From the NCBI GenBank assembly GCA_003556985.1, contig PWPZ01000074.1, positions 1-9,416 on the forward strand: a stretch of DNA of 9,416 nucleotides. Direction: 5' to 3'. The position numbers were made by a program, and so were the translations under genes. The notes beneath the pieces were generated by a model. That model made no database searches. It was not told the origin of the DNA and saw nothing but the letters and a program-made list of their open reading frames with translations. The stretch is from Bacteroidota bacterium (GTDB taxonomy: Bacteria > Bacteroidota > Bacteroidia > Bacteroidales > PUMT01). Below, piece after piece: positions 1 to 6,677 of this stretch; position 1 is the stretch's first letter; every line of letters begins with the position of its first letter.

Positions 1-1375
1 ATCGCTGGTGGCTCAGCGGCCGCTTGATTGTATTGTTTACAGCGTTTTAGGAGAAGATCTTCCCTATGATTCACACTATGAGAATCTTGTCAGGGCAGGC
101 GAATGGGGCTTCAAAGTTTCGGAGCATACCCGCAAGTTTGGCAGTCTTAATGATTTATTTGCTTTTACAGATTACTGGGATCTGCACCGTGCGGAATTAC
201 CTTATGAAACCGACGGTGTGGTTATTAAACTGAATGATTATAAGTTACACAGGGAGCTGGGTTATACGGCGAAAACACCCCGCTGGGCAATCGCATATAA
301 GTTTTCCGCCGAAAGGGCGAAAACAAAAATCGTTTCCGTGGAATTTCAGGTAGGAAGGACGGGCGCCATAACACCAGTTGCAAATCTTATGCCTGTAAAG
401 CTTGCAGGAACCACCGTTAAACGTGCATCGCTGCATAATGAAGATCAGATGAAAGCGCTGGACATTCATTCGGGAGATACTGTTTTTGTTGAAAAGGGGG
501 GCGATATTATTCCAAAGATTATTGGTGTTGACAAAGACCAGCGTGCCCCCGAAAGCAGTCCGATAGCGTATATAGACAAATGCCCCGCCTGCGCCTCCAC
601 CCTGGAGAAGCTGCCGGGGGAGGCCAAACATTATTGTCCGGCAATAGACACCTGCGAACCCCAGATTCTTGGCAGGGTAGAGCATTTCGTCAGCCGCCGG
701 GCTATGAATATCAATATGGCCGAAGCAACCGTCCGGTTACTTTTTTCCAGGGGACTGGTGAATGATGCCGGTGATCTTTATTACCTTAAAGTTGATGATC
801 TTATGAGCCTGGAAAGGTTTGCCAGGAGATCGTCGGAAAAGCTTATTGAAAGTATTGATAATTCAAAAAGCAATCCCTGGTACCGGCTGCTGTATGGTCT
901 TGGAATAAGGTTTGTCGGGGAAACCGTTGCACGTAAGCTTGCCTCGGCCTTTCCTTCGGTCCGCCGCCTTACAGATGCCGGCCGGGAGGAACTTCTGGGG
1001 GTTGATGAGGTTGGGGAAAGGATCGCTTCAAGTGTTATTGATTATTTTTCCCGCCCCGCCAACTTAACTATTGTTGAAAAACTGGAAAGGGCCGGGGTAA
1101 ACATGAAAGACAGAGTCACCTCCGGCGAGGATCGCAGCAATAAACTTGCAGGCAGGAAATTTGTAATCTCAGGTACTTTTGAGCGCTGTTCAAGAGACAG
1201 GCTGAAAGAAATAGTGGAGTCCAATGGCGGTATTATTGTTTCGGCTTTATCATCAAATGTTGATTATCTGCTGGGCGGTGAAAAGGCTGGCCCTTCCAAG
1301 CTGAAAAAAGCACGTGAATTGAATATACCAGTGATTTCAGAAAACGAATTTGAAGACATTATAAATTCGGGTTAG
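1..1375 (+). CDS. ligA: NAD-dependent DNA ligase LigA, C-terminal two thirds (5' end outside window)
   Basis: LigA seals nicks in duplex DNA using NAD+ during replication and repair, in the cytoplasm. The frame is open from base 2, and the first codons match the middle of the adenylation domain (AQRPLDC), so the gene starts upstream. The KxDG lysine motif lies outside the window. Counting from the GTG at base 8, visible parts in order are: nucleotidyltransferase motif DGVVIK (69-74) and the lysine motif around AIAYKF (94-99); the OB fold with GRTGAITPVA (116-125); a four-cysteine zinc finger at C192, C195, C210 and C216 (spacing 2-14-5, as in E. coli LigA); helix-hairpin-helix repeats (about 235-345) including GLGIRFVGE; and a BRCT domain (about 379-455). 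About 457 of the usual 670 or so residues are present, with an intact C-terminus. One small oddity is that the usual L-G-E segment before the first HhH helix reads NINMAEAT. The identification is very secure. Confidence 0.97.
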   Translation, partial: SLVAQRPLDCIVYSVLGEDLPYDSHYENLVRAGEWGFKVSEHTRKFGSLNDLFAFTDYWDLHRAELPYETDGVVIKLNDYKLHRELGYTAKTPRWAIAYKFSAERAKTKIVSVEFQVGRTGAITPVANLMPVKLAGTTVKRASLHNEDQMKALDIHSGDTVFVEKGGDIIPKIIGVDKDQRAPESSPIAYIDKCPACASTLEKLPGEAKHYCPAIDTCEPQILGRVEHFVSRRAMNINMAEATVRLLFSRGLVNDAGDLYYLKVDDLMSLERFARRSSEKLIESIDNSKSNPWYRLLYGLGIRFVGETVARKLASAFPSVRRLTDAGREELLGVDEVGERIASSVIDYFSRPANLTIVEKLERAGVNMKDRVTSGEDRSNKLAGRKFVISGTFERCSRDRLKEIVESNGGIIVSALSSNVDYLLGGEKAGPSKLKKARELNIPVISENEFEDIINSG

Positions 1376-1403
1376 TTTAGCCTTTTTCTGTAACACACCT
1401 TAT

Positions 1404-1420
1404 TATTTTTACTAATATTG
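1404..1420 (+). promoter_or_regulatory. Weak candidate Bacteroidota -7 promoter element upstream of the DUF6913 gene
   Basis: The gap after ligA is AT-rich. TAATATTG at 1413-1420 differs from the Bacteroidota -7 consensus TAnnTTTG at one base. TATTTTTA at 1404-1411 also differs at one base. A poor -33 match (TCTG, ending at 1390) lies 22 bp upstream of the first. Transcription from here would leave a leader of about 25 nt before the GTG start at 1453. No terminator hairpin follows ligA, so read-through from ligA is equally possible. This is a motif guess only. Confidence 0.25.
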
Positions 1421-1452
1421 TATTTTAATCATCCCTATAAGAAAATATTATT

Positions 1453-2001
1453 GTGACGTTTTTGCATAGCATAAGAACAAAGGCTGGCAGATTTTTACTC
1501 AGGAGAAAGATACAGAGTATATCCAGGCAAAAGGAATTCATGAATCTGGAAACCGCTAAATCTATTGGGATACTATTTCATCATACCGATAACGATAGTT
1601 TCAGAACTATTCAGAAATTCCTGAAACAGTTTGCTGAACAAAAAAAGCAGGTATATGCCGTTGGATATGTGGAAGCCATGGAAATACCCGAATTTTATGT
1701 CTTGAAAAGAGGGTTTAATTTCTTTTGTTTAAAGGATCTCAACTGGTATTTTAAGCCGGAGCCCGATTTTGTGCTGGATTTTGCAGACAGGGAATTTGAC
1801 ATGATGATAAATCTTAGTCTCGACGATTATTTTCCGGTAGAATATCTCTATGCCACTTCCAGGGCTAAATTTAAAATAAGCAGATATATCGAAGATCAGG
1901 ATTATTCAGATCTTTACATTGATATTAAGGACAACCGGGATATTGATTATCTTATTCAGCAGATAATTCACTATTTAAATTTGATAAACAAAAAGCAGTA
2001 A
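1453..2001 (+). CDS. DUF6913-type conserved protein of unknown function, upstream of dapA
   Basis: This is a 182-residue protein with no signal peptide and no membrane segment, so it is probably cytoplasmic. The N-terminus is strongly basic (about residues 8-28, rich in K and R). Next come a beta-strand-like SIGILFHH (38-44) and an alternating helix/strand body with VYAVGYVE (67-74), LKDLNWYFKPEP (93-104), FDMMINLSLDDYFPVEYL (115-132) and SRAKFKISRY (136-145). This pattern of short strands and the late AKFK segment is what I recall for the Bacteroidota family DUF6913, usually found beside dapA; the assignment is from memory of the family, not a search. The stop is 2 bp before dapA, so translation is probably coupled. 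The start is uncertain: GTG at 1453 gives MTFLHSIRTK, while TTG at 1462 would begin at LHSIRTK, and neither has a Shine-Dalgarno sequence. No catalytic motif is visible and I assign no function. Confidence 0.85.
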   Translation: MTFLHSIRTKAGRFLLRRKIQSISRQKEFMNLETAKSIGILFHHTDNDSFRTIQKFLKQFAEQKKQVYAVGYVEAMEIPEFYVLKRGFNFFCLKDLNWYFKPEPDFVLDFADREFDMMINLSLDDYFPVEYLYATSRAKFKISRYIEDQDYSDLYIDIKDNRDIDYLIQQIIHYLNLINKKQ

Positions 2002-2003
2002 TT

Positions 2004-2924
2004 ATGGTAAAGACATTATTTCAGGGCACGGGCGTGGCAATTGTTACTCCTTTCAGGGAGGATGAGAGTGTTGATTTTGTATCGATGGGGAAGGTTATCG
2101 AGCATCTTATAAAAGGGAACGTTGATTATATAGTGACGCTCGGAACAACAGGCGAATCGGTCACCCTTAATACCGATGAAAAAATTGCAGTTCTGAATTT
2201 TGTTATTGAGGCTGTAAACGGAAGAGTGCCCGTGGTGATGGGAATCGGGAGTAACAATACCCATGATGTGGTAAGGACCGTGAAAAGGATATGTGATGAA
2301 AACCTGTCTTTCGAAGGAATATTGTCAGTATCGCCCTATTACAATAAACCAAGCCAGGAGGGGATTTACCAGCATTTTAAAAAGGTGGCTTCTGAAAGCA
2401 ATCTTCCCGTTATCCTTTATAATGTTCCGGGGCGGACCGGAGGTAACATTACCGCCGATACCACCCTCAGGCTTGCTGCAGATTTTAAAAACATCGTTGC
2501 AATAAAGGAAGCGTCAGGAGATCTTAACCAGGTAAACCATATACTGAAAAACAAACCCAGGGATTTTATGGTTATTTCCGGTGACGACCAGCTTACCCTC
2601 CCCCTGATAGCTCTCGGGGCATCAGGTGTGATATCCGTTTCAGCCAATGCTTTTCCCGCAGAATTTTCGGAAATGGTCCGACTTGCCCTGAAGGGCAAAT
2701 TCAAAAAAGCCCAGGCGATCCAAAATGCCCTGCTGGATATAATGGACGCTCATTTTGCAGAAGGCAACCCGGCAGGGGTTAAGGCCAGCCTGGCTATTAA
2801 AAAGCTTATAGATAATACCCTGAGGCTGCCCCTTTGTCCTCTTTCCCCTCCGATGTTCGATAAGCTTAAGGCCCTGATAAAAGAGTTTGACTCCGTAAAA
2901 AAGAATCTTCCGTTACCGCAATAA
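2004..2924 (+). CDS. dapA: 4-hydroxy-tetrahydrodipicolinate synthase (DHDPS)
   Basis: DapA condenses pyruvate with aspartate semialdehyde, the first committed step toward diaminopimelate and lysine, in the cytoplasm (usually a tetramer). At 306 residues it is close to the family length of about 290-300 and forms a single TIM barrel. Visible signatures by comparison with E. coli DapA: GTTGES at 47-52 (T48/T49), PYYNKPSQEG at 111-120 with Y113, YNVPGRTG at 139-146 with Y139 and the substrate-carboxylate arginine R144, the Schiff-base lysine K168 in AIKEASG, and GDDQ at 193-196 followed by GVISVSANA. R144 and GTTGE (not GSTGE) favour DHDPS over N-acetylneuraminate lyase. At the allosteric lysine site, the positions equivalent to E. 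coli H53, H56 and E84 are T57, K60 and D88, so feedback by lysine may be weak. The gene follows the DUF6913 gene by 2 bp and is probably co-transcribed with it. Confidence 0.97.
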   Translation: MVKTLFQGTGVAIVTPFREDESVDFVSMGKVIEHLIKGNVDYIVTLGTTGESVTLNTDEKIAVLNFVIEAVNGRVPVVMGIGSNNTHDVVRTVKRICDENLSFEGILSVSPYYNKPSQEGIYQHFKKVASESNLPVILYNVPGRTGGNITADTTLRLAADFKNIVAIKEASGDLNQVNHILKNKPRDFMVISGDDQLTLPLIALGASGVISVSANAFPAEFSEMVRLALKGKFKKAQAIQNALLDIMDAHFAEGNPAGVKASLAIKKLIDNTLRLPLCPLSPPMFDKLKALIKEFDSVKKNLPLPQ

Positions 2925-3026
2925 CTTTTTCTGATTTGTTTAATCACTGAACATACATTTTTTGAACTGCAATTCCTGCAATACTGGCGTGGGGCCCTGT
3001 TTTGCTGAGAGTGAACATGCATATTT

Positions 3027-3130
3027 TGGTTGTTTGCCAGCCGGAAATTCAAATTACTTCAAGCCATGATGGAAATATGGCAATTCAGCTGGTTTTTGCT
3101 ACCCGCCGGGAATTCAAATTATTTCAAGCC
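3027..3130. repeat. Two diverged copies of a roughly 40-bp direct repeat in the dapA-redoxin intergenic region
   Basis: Copy 1 is 3027-3065 and copy 2 is 3090-3130. Their 26-bp cores (3040-3065 and 3105-3130) are identical at 24 positions, both differences being transitions. The upstream parts (TGGTT...GCCGG) also align if 2 bp are gapped. The offset of 63-65 bp is not a constant multiple of three, so the repeat does not encode a repeated peptide. Copy 2 is flanked by CAGCTGG (3086-3092) and CCGGCTG (3129-3135), which can pair as a 7-bp stem with one G-T wobble. The core itself ends in GCCGG/CCGGC arms (3105-3109 and 3129-3133). The region looks non-coding and may hold a short interspersed repeat family, but only these two copies are visible. 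Confidence 0.7.
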
Positions 3131-3141
3131 GGCTGCTTTTT
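3086..3141 (+). terminator. Possible imperfect hairpin with T-run after dapA
   Basis: CAGCTGG at 3086-3092 can pair with CCGGCTG at 3129-3135, or GCCGG at 3105-3109 with CCGGC at 3129-3133. The sequence CTTTTT (3136-3141) follows directly. The loop is long (19-36 nt) and the stem short, so this is a poor intrinsic terminator, and it lies about 160 bp beyond the dapA stop. It overlaps the direct repeat, which may be the real reason for the symmetry. Low confidence. Confidence 0.25.
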
Positions 3142-3172
3142 GAACCTTTTTAAAGTATGTGTGTTAACTTTG
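3139..3172 (+). promoter_or_regulatory. Bacteroidota-type promoter (-33 TTTG, -7 TAACTTTG) for the redoxin gene
   Basis: TAACTTTG at 3165-3172 is an exact match to the Bacteroidota primary sigma -7 element TAnnTTTG. TTTG at 3139-3142 lies 22 bp upstream, close to the usual spacing for the -33 element. Initiation a few bases downstream (near 3179) would give a leader of about 30 nt, AT-rich and without a Shine-Dalgarno sequence, before the ATG at 3212. The position directly in front of a gene that has its own 287-bp upstream region supports the call. Confidence 0.55.
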
Positions 3173-3211
3173 ACAATACAGATAATTACAAACCTTTAAA
3201 TATATTTCATT

Positions 3212-3793
3212 ATGGCTTTTACACTGCAACTGAATGAAAAGGCTCCCGGCTTCACCCTGCCCGCAACCGACGGAAATTCGTATTCATTGAATGATTTCAG
3301 TGATGCCAGAGTGCTGGTTGTGTTTTTTACCTGCAATCATTGTCCGTATGTTATCGGTTCTGATGAGGTTACAAGGGCTACCGCAGAGAAGTTTGCTCCG
3401 GAGGGGGTGAAATTTGTGGCTATAAATTCCAACAGCAAAAATACCTATCCCGAAGATGATTTCCCCCATATGGTCGAAAGAATGGAGAAGCACCAGTTCC
3501 CATGGATATACCTTTATGATGAATCCCAGGAAACAGCATTAAAATATGGCGCCCTGCGAACTCCCCATTTTTTCGTATTCGATAAGGAGAGGAAGCTGGT
3601 TTATACTGGCAGGGCAATTGATTCTCCAAAAGATATCTCCAGAATGACGGTCAATGATCTGGAAAATGCCCTGACCGAACACCTGTCAGGAAAACCAGTG
3701 AGTGTGCCGGCAACCAATCCTGTCGGTTGCAATGTGAAGTGGGATGGAAAGGATGCCCACTGGATGCCTGCCGACGCCTGTGACCTGGTATAA
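3212..3793 (+). CDS. Thioredoxin-fold redoxin (PRX-like) with CxxC motif
   Basis: This is a 193-residue protein of the AhpC/TSA-redoxin superfamily, close to the peroxiredoxin-like group that carries a CxxC. No signal peptide or membrane segment is seen, so it is probably cytoplasmic. The N-terminus APGFTLPATDG (11-21) is the usual redoxin opening. VLVVFFTCNHCPY (34-46) places the redox pair at C41 and C44. VKFVAINSN (66-74) is the next core strand, and RTPHFFVF (116-123) carries the cis-proline P118 opposite the active site. The C-terminal tail has two more cysteines, in VGCNVKW (C173) and ACDLV (C190), possible resolving or metal-binding residues. By family knowledge it would catalyse thiol-disulfide exchange or peroxide reduction; the substrate is unknown. 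It appears monocistronic, with its own promoter, and converges on the - strand peptidase gene 48 bp away. No clear terminator lies between them. Confidence 0.9.
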   Translation: MAFTLQLNEKAPGFTLPATDGNSYSLNDFSDARVLVVFFTCNHCPYVIGSDEVTRATAEKFAPEGVKFVAINSNSKNTYPEDDFPHMVERMEKHQFPWIYLYDESQETALKYGALRTPHFFVFDKERKLVYTGRAIDSPKDISRMTVNDLENALTEHLSGKPVSVPATNPVGCNVKWDGKDAHWMPADACDLV

Positions 3794-3841
3794 CCGCGTC
3801 AACAATTTAATGGTACCGGGCGACAACTATCCGGGGATGTG

Positions 3842-6580
3842 TTAGTCACCTCTGTAGGGCACTCCATCGATGATCCAGCCGGCCGGTTCATAACCTCTCA
3901 GGTGATAGTCGAAATACTCCTTCATCCTTATGGTGTAATCAACTTTGTTTGGATATTTTTGCGGATGATGGGGCTCATCACGGTATTGCAGAAAAATAAT
4001 GTCTTTTCCCGCACGACGCATGGCAAGATACAGTTCGATGGACTGCTCCCAGGGTACTGCCTCGTCAACATCACCGTGCATAATAAGCAGAGGTGTATTT
4101 ATCTCATGGGCATAGAACAGCGGGGAGTTTTCTATATACAGGTACCGCCTGTCGGACAGGGGCGATCCGAGCCGGCTCTGCCCCGTTTCATACTGGAACT
4201 GCCGTGCCAGTCCGCTTCCCCACCTGATACCTCCATACGCACTGGTCATGTTTGAGACCGGTGCCCCTGCAATGGCAGCCCTGAACAGATCGGTCTGCGT
4301 TACCACATAAGCCGTCATGTAGCCGCTCCAGGAGTGGCCGTGCAAACCTATTGCATCAGGATCGGCTATTCCCTCCCTGATAAGTTTTTTTACCCCGGGC
4401 ACCAGTGAATTCACAGCCGACATGCCGGGTCGTCCTTCTTTAAAGTGAATATCGGGCAGAAAGACAATATAACCGTTACTTGCATAATAGGCGAATGAGG
4501 GGCGGTGATTGATCACTGTCTGGTTAAATTGATGTAGCCTTTGGGAAAATTTTTCGTAATAATATACGAAAACGGGATACTTTTTTGAAGGATCGTAATC
4601 ACCGGGCTTTATGACCACTCCCTGCAGGGGAATGCCGTCGGCCGAAGTAAATGACACAAGCTCAGCCGTACCCCAGTTGAACTCGTTTGTCTGCTCTCCC
4701 AGCCGGGTAACTCTCACCGGGCGTCTGAAGCTGGTGCCGGTAACCCACAAATCGGGATATTCGTTATATGATTCCCGACTGAATACAACGGTTTTTTCAT
4801 CACCCGAGAGAAGGCGGAATCGCAGATTGGTTCCGTCATCCCTTATAAGGCTTACAGCCTGGCGGTCGGGACGGGCTGAATAGAGGGCACTTACCTTGGT
4901 GTTTTCATTAAACCCTTCAATGAACAGCTGTTCCCGGGTTTGAACAAGCGGCCGGTCATCCAGCTTTCTTATACGGAAAACTGTCTGTTCCATTCTACCT
5001 GTTCCCGCTGTTATATTCTGCATTTCTCCTGTCCGTGCATTTGCACGCCAGATATCATACCGGTCGTAAATCAGCACCGACTCCCCGTCATCAAGCCATC
5101 CGGCAAGGCGGTAGCTTGATGGAGGAGAGGGGGTATCATCGGTTTCGTCATAAAAGGGAACATCAATACCGGCAGTCAGGTTAATTGTGCTGCCGGCTGA
5201 TATATTGAGGGCATGCCAGTGGTTGTTTTCAAAGTAAACAAGATAACCGGCAGAAGGAGAGAGGGAGGCCTGATCCCTGAGTTCCTGAGTAACAATCTGC
5301 TTTTCCCCGGTATGGAGATTCATTAAATACAGGTCACGAAACCACCCTTCCCAGGTTATTCTTTTACTGTAAGGCAGAGAGGTGTATGCCAGCACATTAT
5401 CACCATTTTCTGATGGAAGAACATCAGGTATCTTCTCATCAGCCAGCTGTACCATCCGTCTTTCGTTTATATGAAAAACCGATATCAGGTTTTGCCTCTT
5501 TCTCTGTTCCCACAGGTTTTTTTCATGGGTCTTGATAAACGGGTCTTCACCGTGCCAGATATCTATATCCGCCTGCATGGCTATTGAATCAATAACCGAT
5601 TCGTAATTTTTCTCTTCGTTCGCTGATGCTGCATGATGCATGGGTCTGAATCCAAAAAAGAGCCGCTGACCGTCGGTGCTCCAGGTCAGGCTGTTATCGA
5701 AAGGCAGAAAGTATCCTTCCGGTGCATCCTCCTGTTCCAGTAGCGGATCGGGGCCGTTACTGCTTACCCCCCACTGGTAAAGAACAGTTGTTTCAGCAGT
5801 ATCTTTTTCCATCTCTTCGGCCCTTGTATATGCAAGCAGCGATTCTTTCTCATACCAGGTGAAGCTGCCGAATTTCGGATTGCCGGTGGTATCTATCGGC
5901 GACGGACCGGAATCAAGGTCCTCCAGGTGGATATAATACAATCCGTTATTGACCTCCACAGTATCCTTAACGGTGAACACCAGTAAAGACGAAAGGCTGT
6001 CCACCGTCCAGCGGTCAACAAAAGGAAGGGTTGTCTGTTTTTCTCCGGCCAGATCTATTACAAGCAGCGGAGATCCAGCCTTCTTCAACTTTTCATCCCC
6101 GCCGTTCTTCACGGCGGTATCGGCCGCATGATCCTTGTGAATGAATAGATATTCCTCCAGGGTGCTGAAGGAAGAGCTTTTAATGTTATGATAGATCTCC
6201 TGAGATCCGTCGGAAGTTTTTACCACTACAGCTGCGCCTTTTGCATCTGCTCCGTTACCGGCTTCGCTTTCCTGCAGGGATGGTCTTTGGAAGAAAAGCA
6301 CCCAGTTTCCGGTATATGTAAAGCGTGGATTTGCTCCTCTTTCAACCCGGTATTCAACTTCCTTGTCGGACGAAACCACCTTCCCATAGCCGTCTCCCCG
6401 GTCGGGCCATGCCGAATAAGCAAGCCACCGGCCATTATGACTTATGGAAGGTATTTCCATATGATGGAAGTTCATAACGTCTTCAAGGGTCATTGCCCGT
6501 TCCTGCGTATACGCATTCGTGCCCGGCAATGTCAGTGCGGAAATAAAACAAAAAGTTATAAGCTTGTAGAGAATATTCAT
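3842..6580 (-). CDS. Exported S9 (prolyl oligopeptidase family) serine peptidase, large form
   Basis: This is a protein of 912 residues from the ATG at 6580. That start is preferred because it gives a clean signal peptide (MNILYKLITFCFISALTL, likely cleaved near TNA, about residue 23). An in-frame ATG at 6616 would add 12 polar residues. The product is probably periplasmic or outer-membrane facing. An N-terminal beta-propeller (about 30-620) includes a WHGEDPF segment typical of this subgroup. The alpha/beta-hydrolase domain (about 641-912) has GHSWSGY with nucleophile S750, then AGAPVSNMTSAYGGIRW, HGDVDEAVPW with D839, and DEPHHPQK with H871, the expected S9 triad by alignment with DPP4. The elbow reads GxSxS where GxSxGG is usual. 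By family it removes dipeptides or cleaves short peptides; the true specificity is unknown. It lies 97 bp downstream of the DPP5-like gene on the same strand, and no consensus promoter is seen in that gap. Confidence 0.92.
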   Translation of the reverse strand: MNILYKLITFCFISALTLPGTNAYTQERAMTLEDVMNFHHMEIPSISHNGRWLAYSAWPDRGDGYGKVVSSDKEVEYRVERGANPRFTYTGNWVLFFQRPSLQESEAGNGADAKGAAVVVKTSDGSQEIYHNIKSSSFSTLEEYLFIHKDHAADTAVKNGGDEKLKKAGSPLLVIDLAGEKQTTLPFVDRWTVDSLSSLLVFTVKDTVEVNNGLYYIHLEDLDSGPSPIDTTGNPKFGSFTWYEKESLLAYTRAEEMEKDTAETTVLYQWGVSSNGPDPLLEQEDAPEGYFLPFDNSLTWSTDGQRLFFGFRPMHHAASANEEKNYESVIDSIAMQADIDIWHGEDPFIKTHEKNLWEQRKRQNLISVFHINERRMVQLADEKIPDVLPSENGDNVLAYTSLPYSKRITWEGWFRDLYLMNLHTGEKQIVTQELRDQASLSPSAGYLVYFENNHWHALNISAGSTINLTAGIDVPFYDETDDTPSPPSSYRLAGWLDDGESVLIYDRYDIWRANARTGEMQNITAGTGRMEQTVFRIRKLDDRPLVQTREQLFIEGFNENTKVSALYSARPDRQAVSLIRDDGTNLRFRLLSGDEKTVVFSRESYNEYPDLWVTGTSFRRPVRVTRLGEQTNEFNWGTAELVSFTSADGIPLQGVVIKPGDYDPSKKYPVFVYYYEKFSQRLHQFNQTVINHRPSFAYYASNGYIVFLPDIHFKEGRPGMSAVNSLVPGVKKLIREGIADPDAIGLHGHSWSGYMTAYVVTQTDLFRAAIAGAPVSNMTSAYGGIRWGSGLARQFQYETGQSRLGSPLSDRRYLYIENSPLFYAHEINTPLLIMHGDVDEAVPWEQSIELYLAMRRAGKDIIFLQYRDEPHHPQKYPNKVDYTIRMKEYFDYHLRGYEPAGWIIDGVPYRGD

Positions 6581-6677
6581 GCTATTTTGGTTTATAATGA
6601 GTAAAATATTTACCATATTTCCCGTTAAAAATTGCAGTATTCCAACCCAAATGCCTGATATGTGGGCTGCGGAAAAC

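Noticed and set aside
8..10. GTG as the start of LigA
   Set aside because: The frame is open upstream, and the residues that follow correspond to the middle of the adenylation domain. The gene continues beyond the left edge.
2004..2924. N-acetylneuraminate lyase instead of DapA
   Set aside because: The GTTGE motif and the carboxylate-binding arginine R144 fit DHDPS, and the gene context is the usual dapA context.
3002..3199. 65-codon open frame across the dapA-redoxin gap
   Set aside because: It spans the direct repeat, whose two copies fall in different frames. It runs through the promoter, and its peptide has no recognisable domain or sensible composition. Chance frame.
3794..3841. Bidirectional terminator in the convergent gap
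   Set aside because: Only a 4-bp CCGG/CCGG pairing around a 10-nt loop is available, with no T-run on either side.
3842..4255. 138-codon + strand frame antisense to the large peptidase
   Set aside because: It lies fully opposite the well-supported catalytic domain of the S9 peptidase. No family resemblance.
6188..6604. 138-codon + strand frame antisense to the peptidase N-terminus
   Set aside because: It lies opposite the signal peptide and first propeller blades of the S9 peptidase. The cysteine-rich, low-complexity-like translation shows no domain.
6614..6616. ATG at 6616 as the start of the large S9 peptidase
   Set aside because: It would put 12 mixed residues before an otherwise standard signal peptide. 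The ATG at 6580 is the better start, though the other is not excluded.
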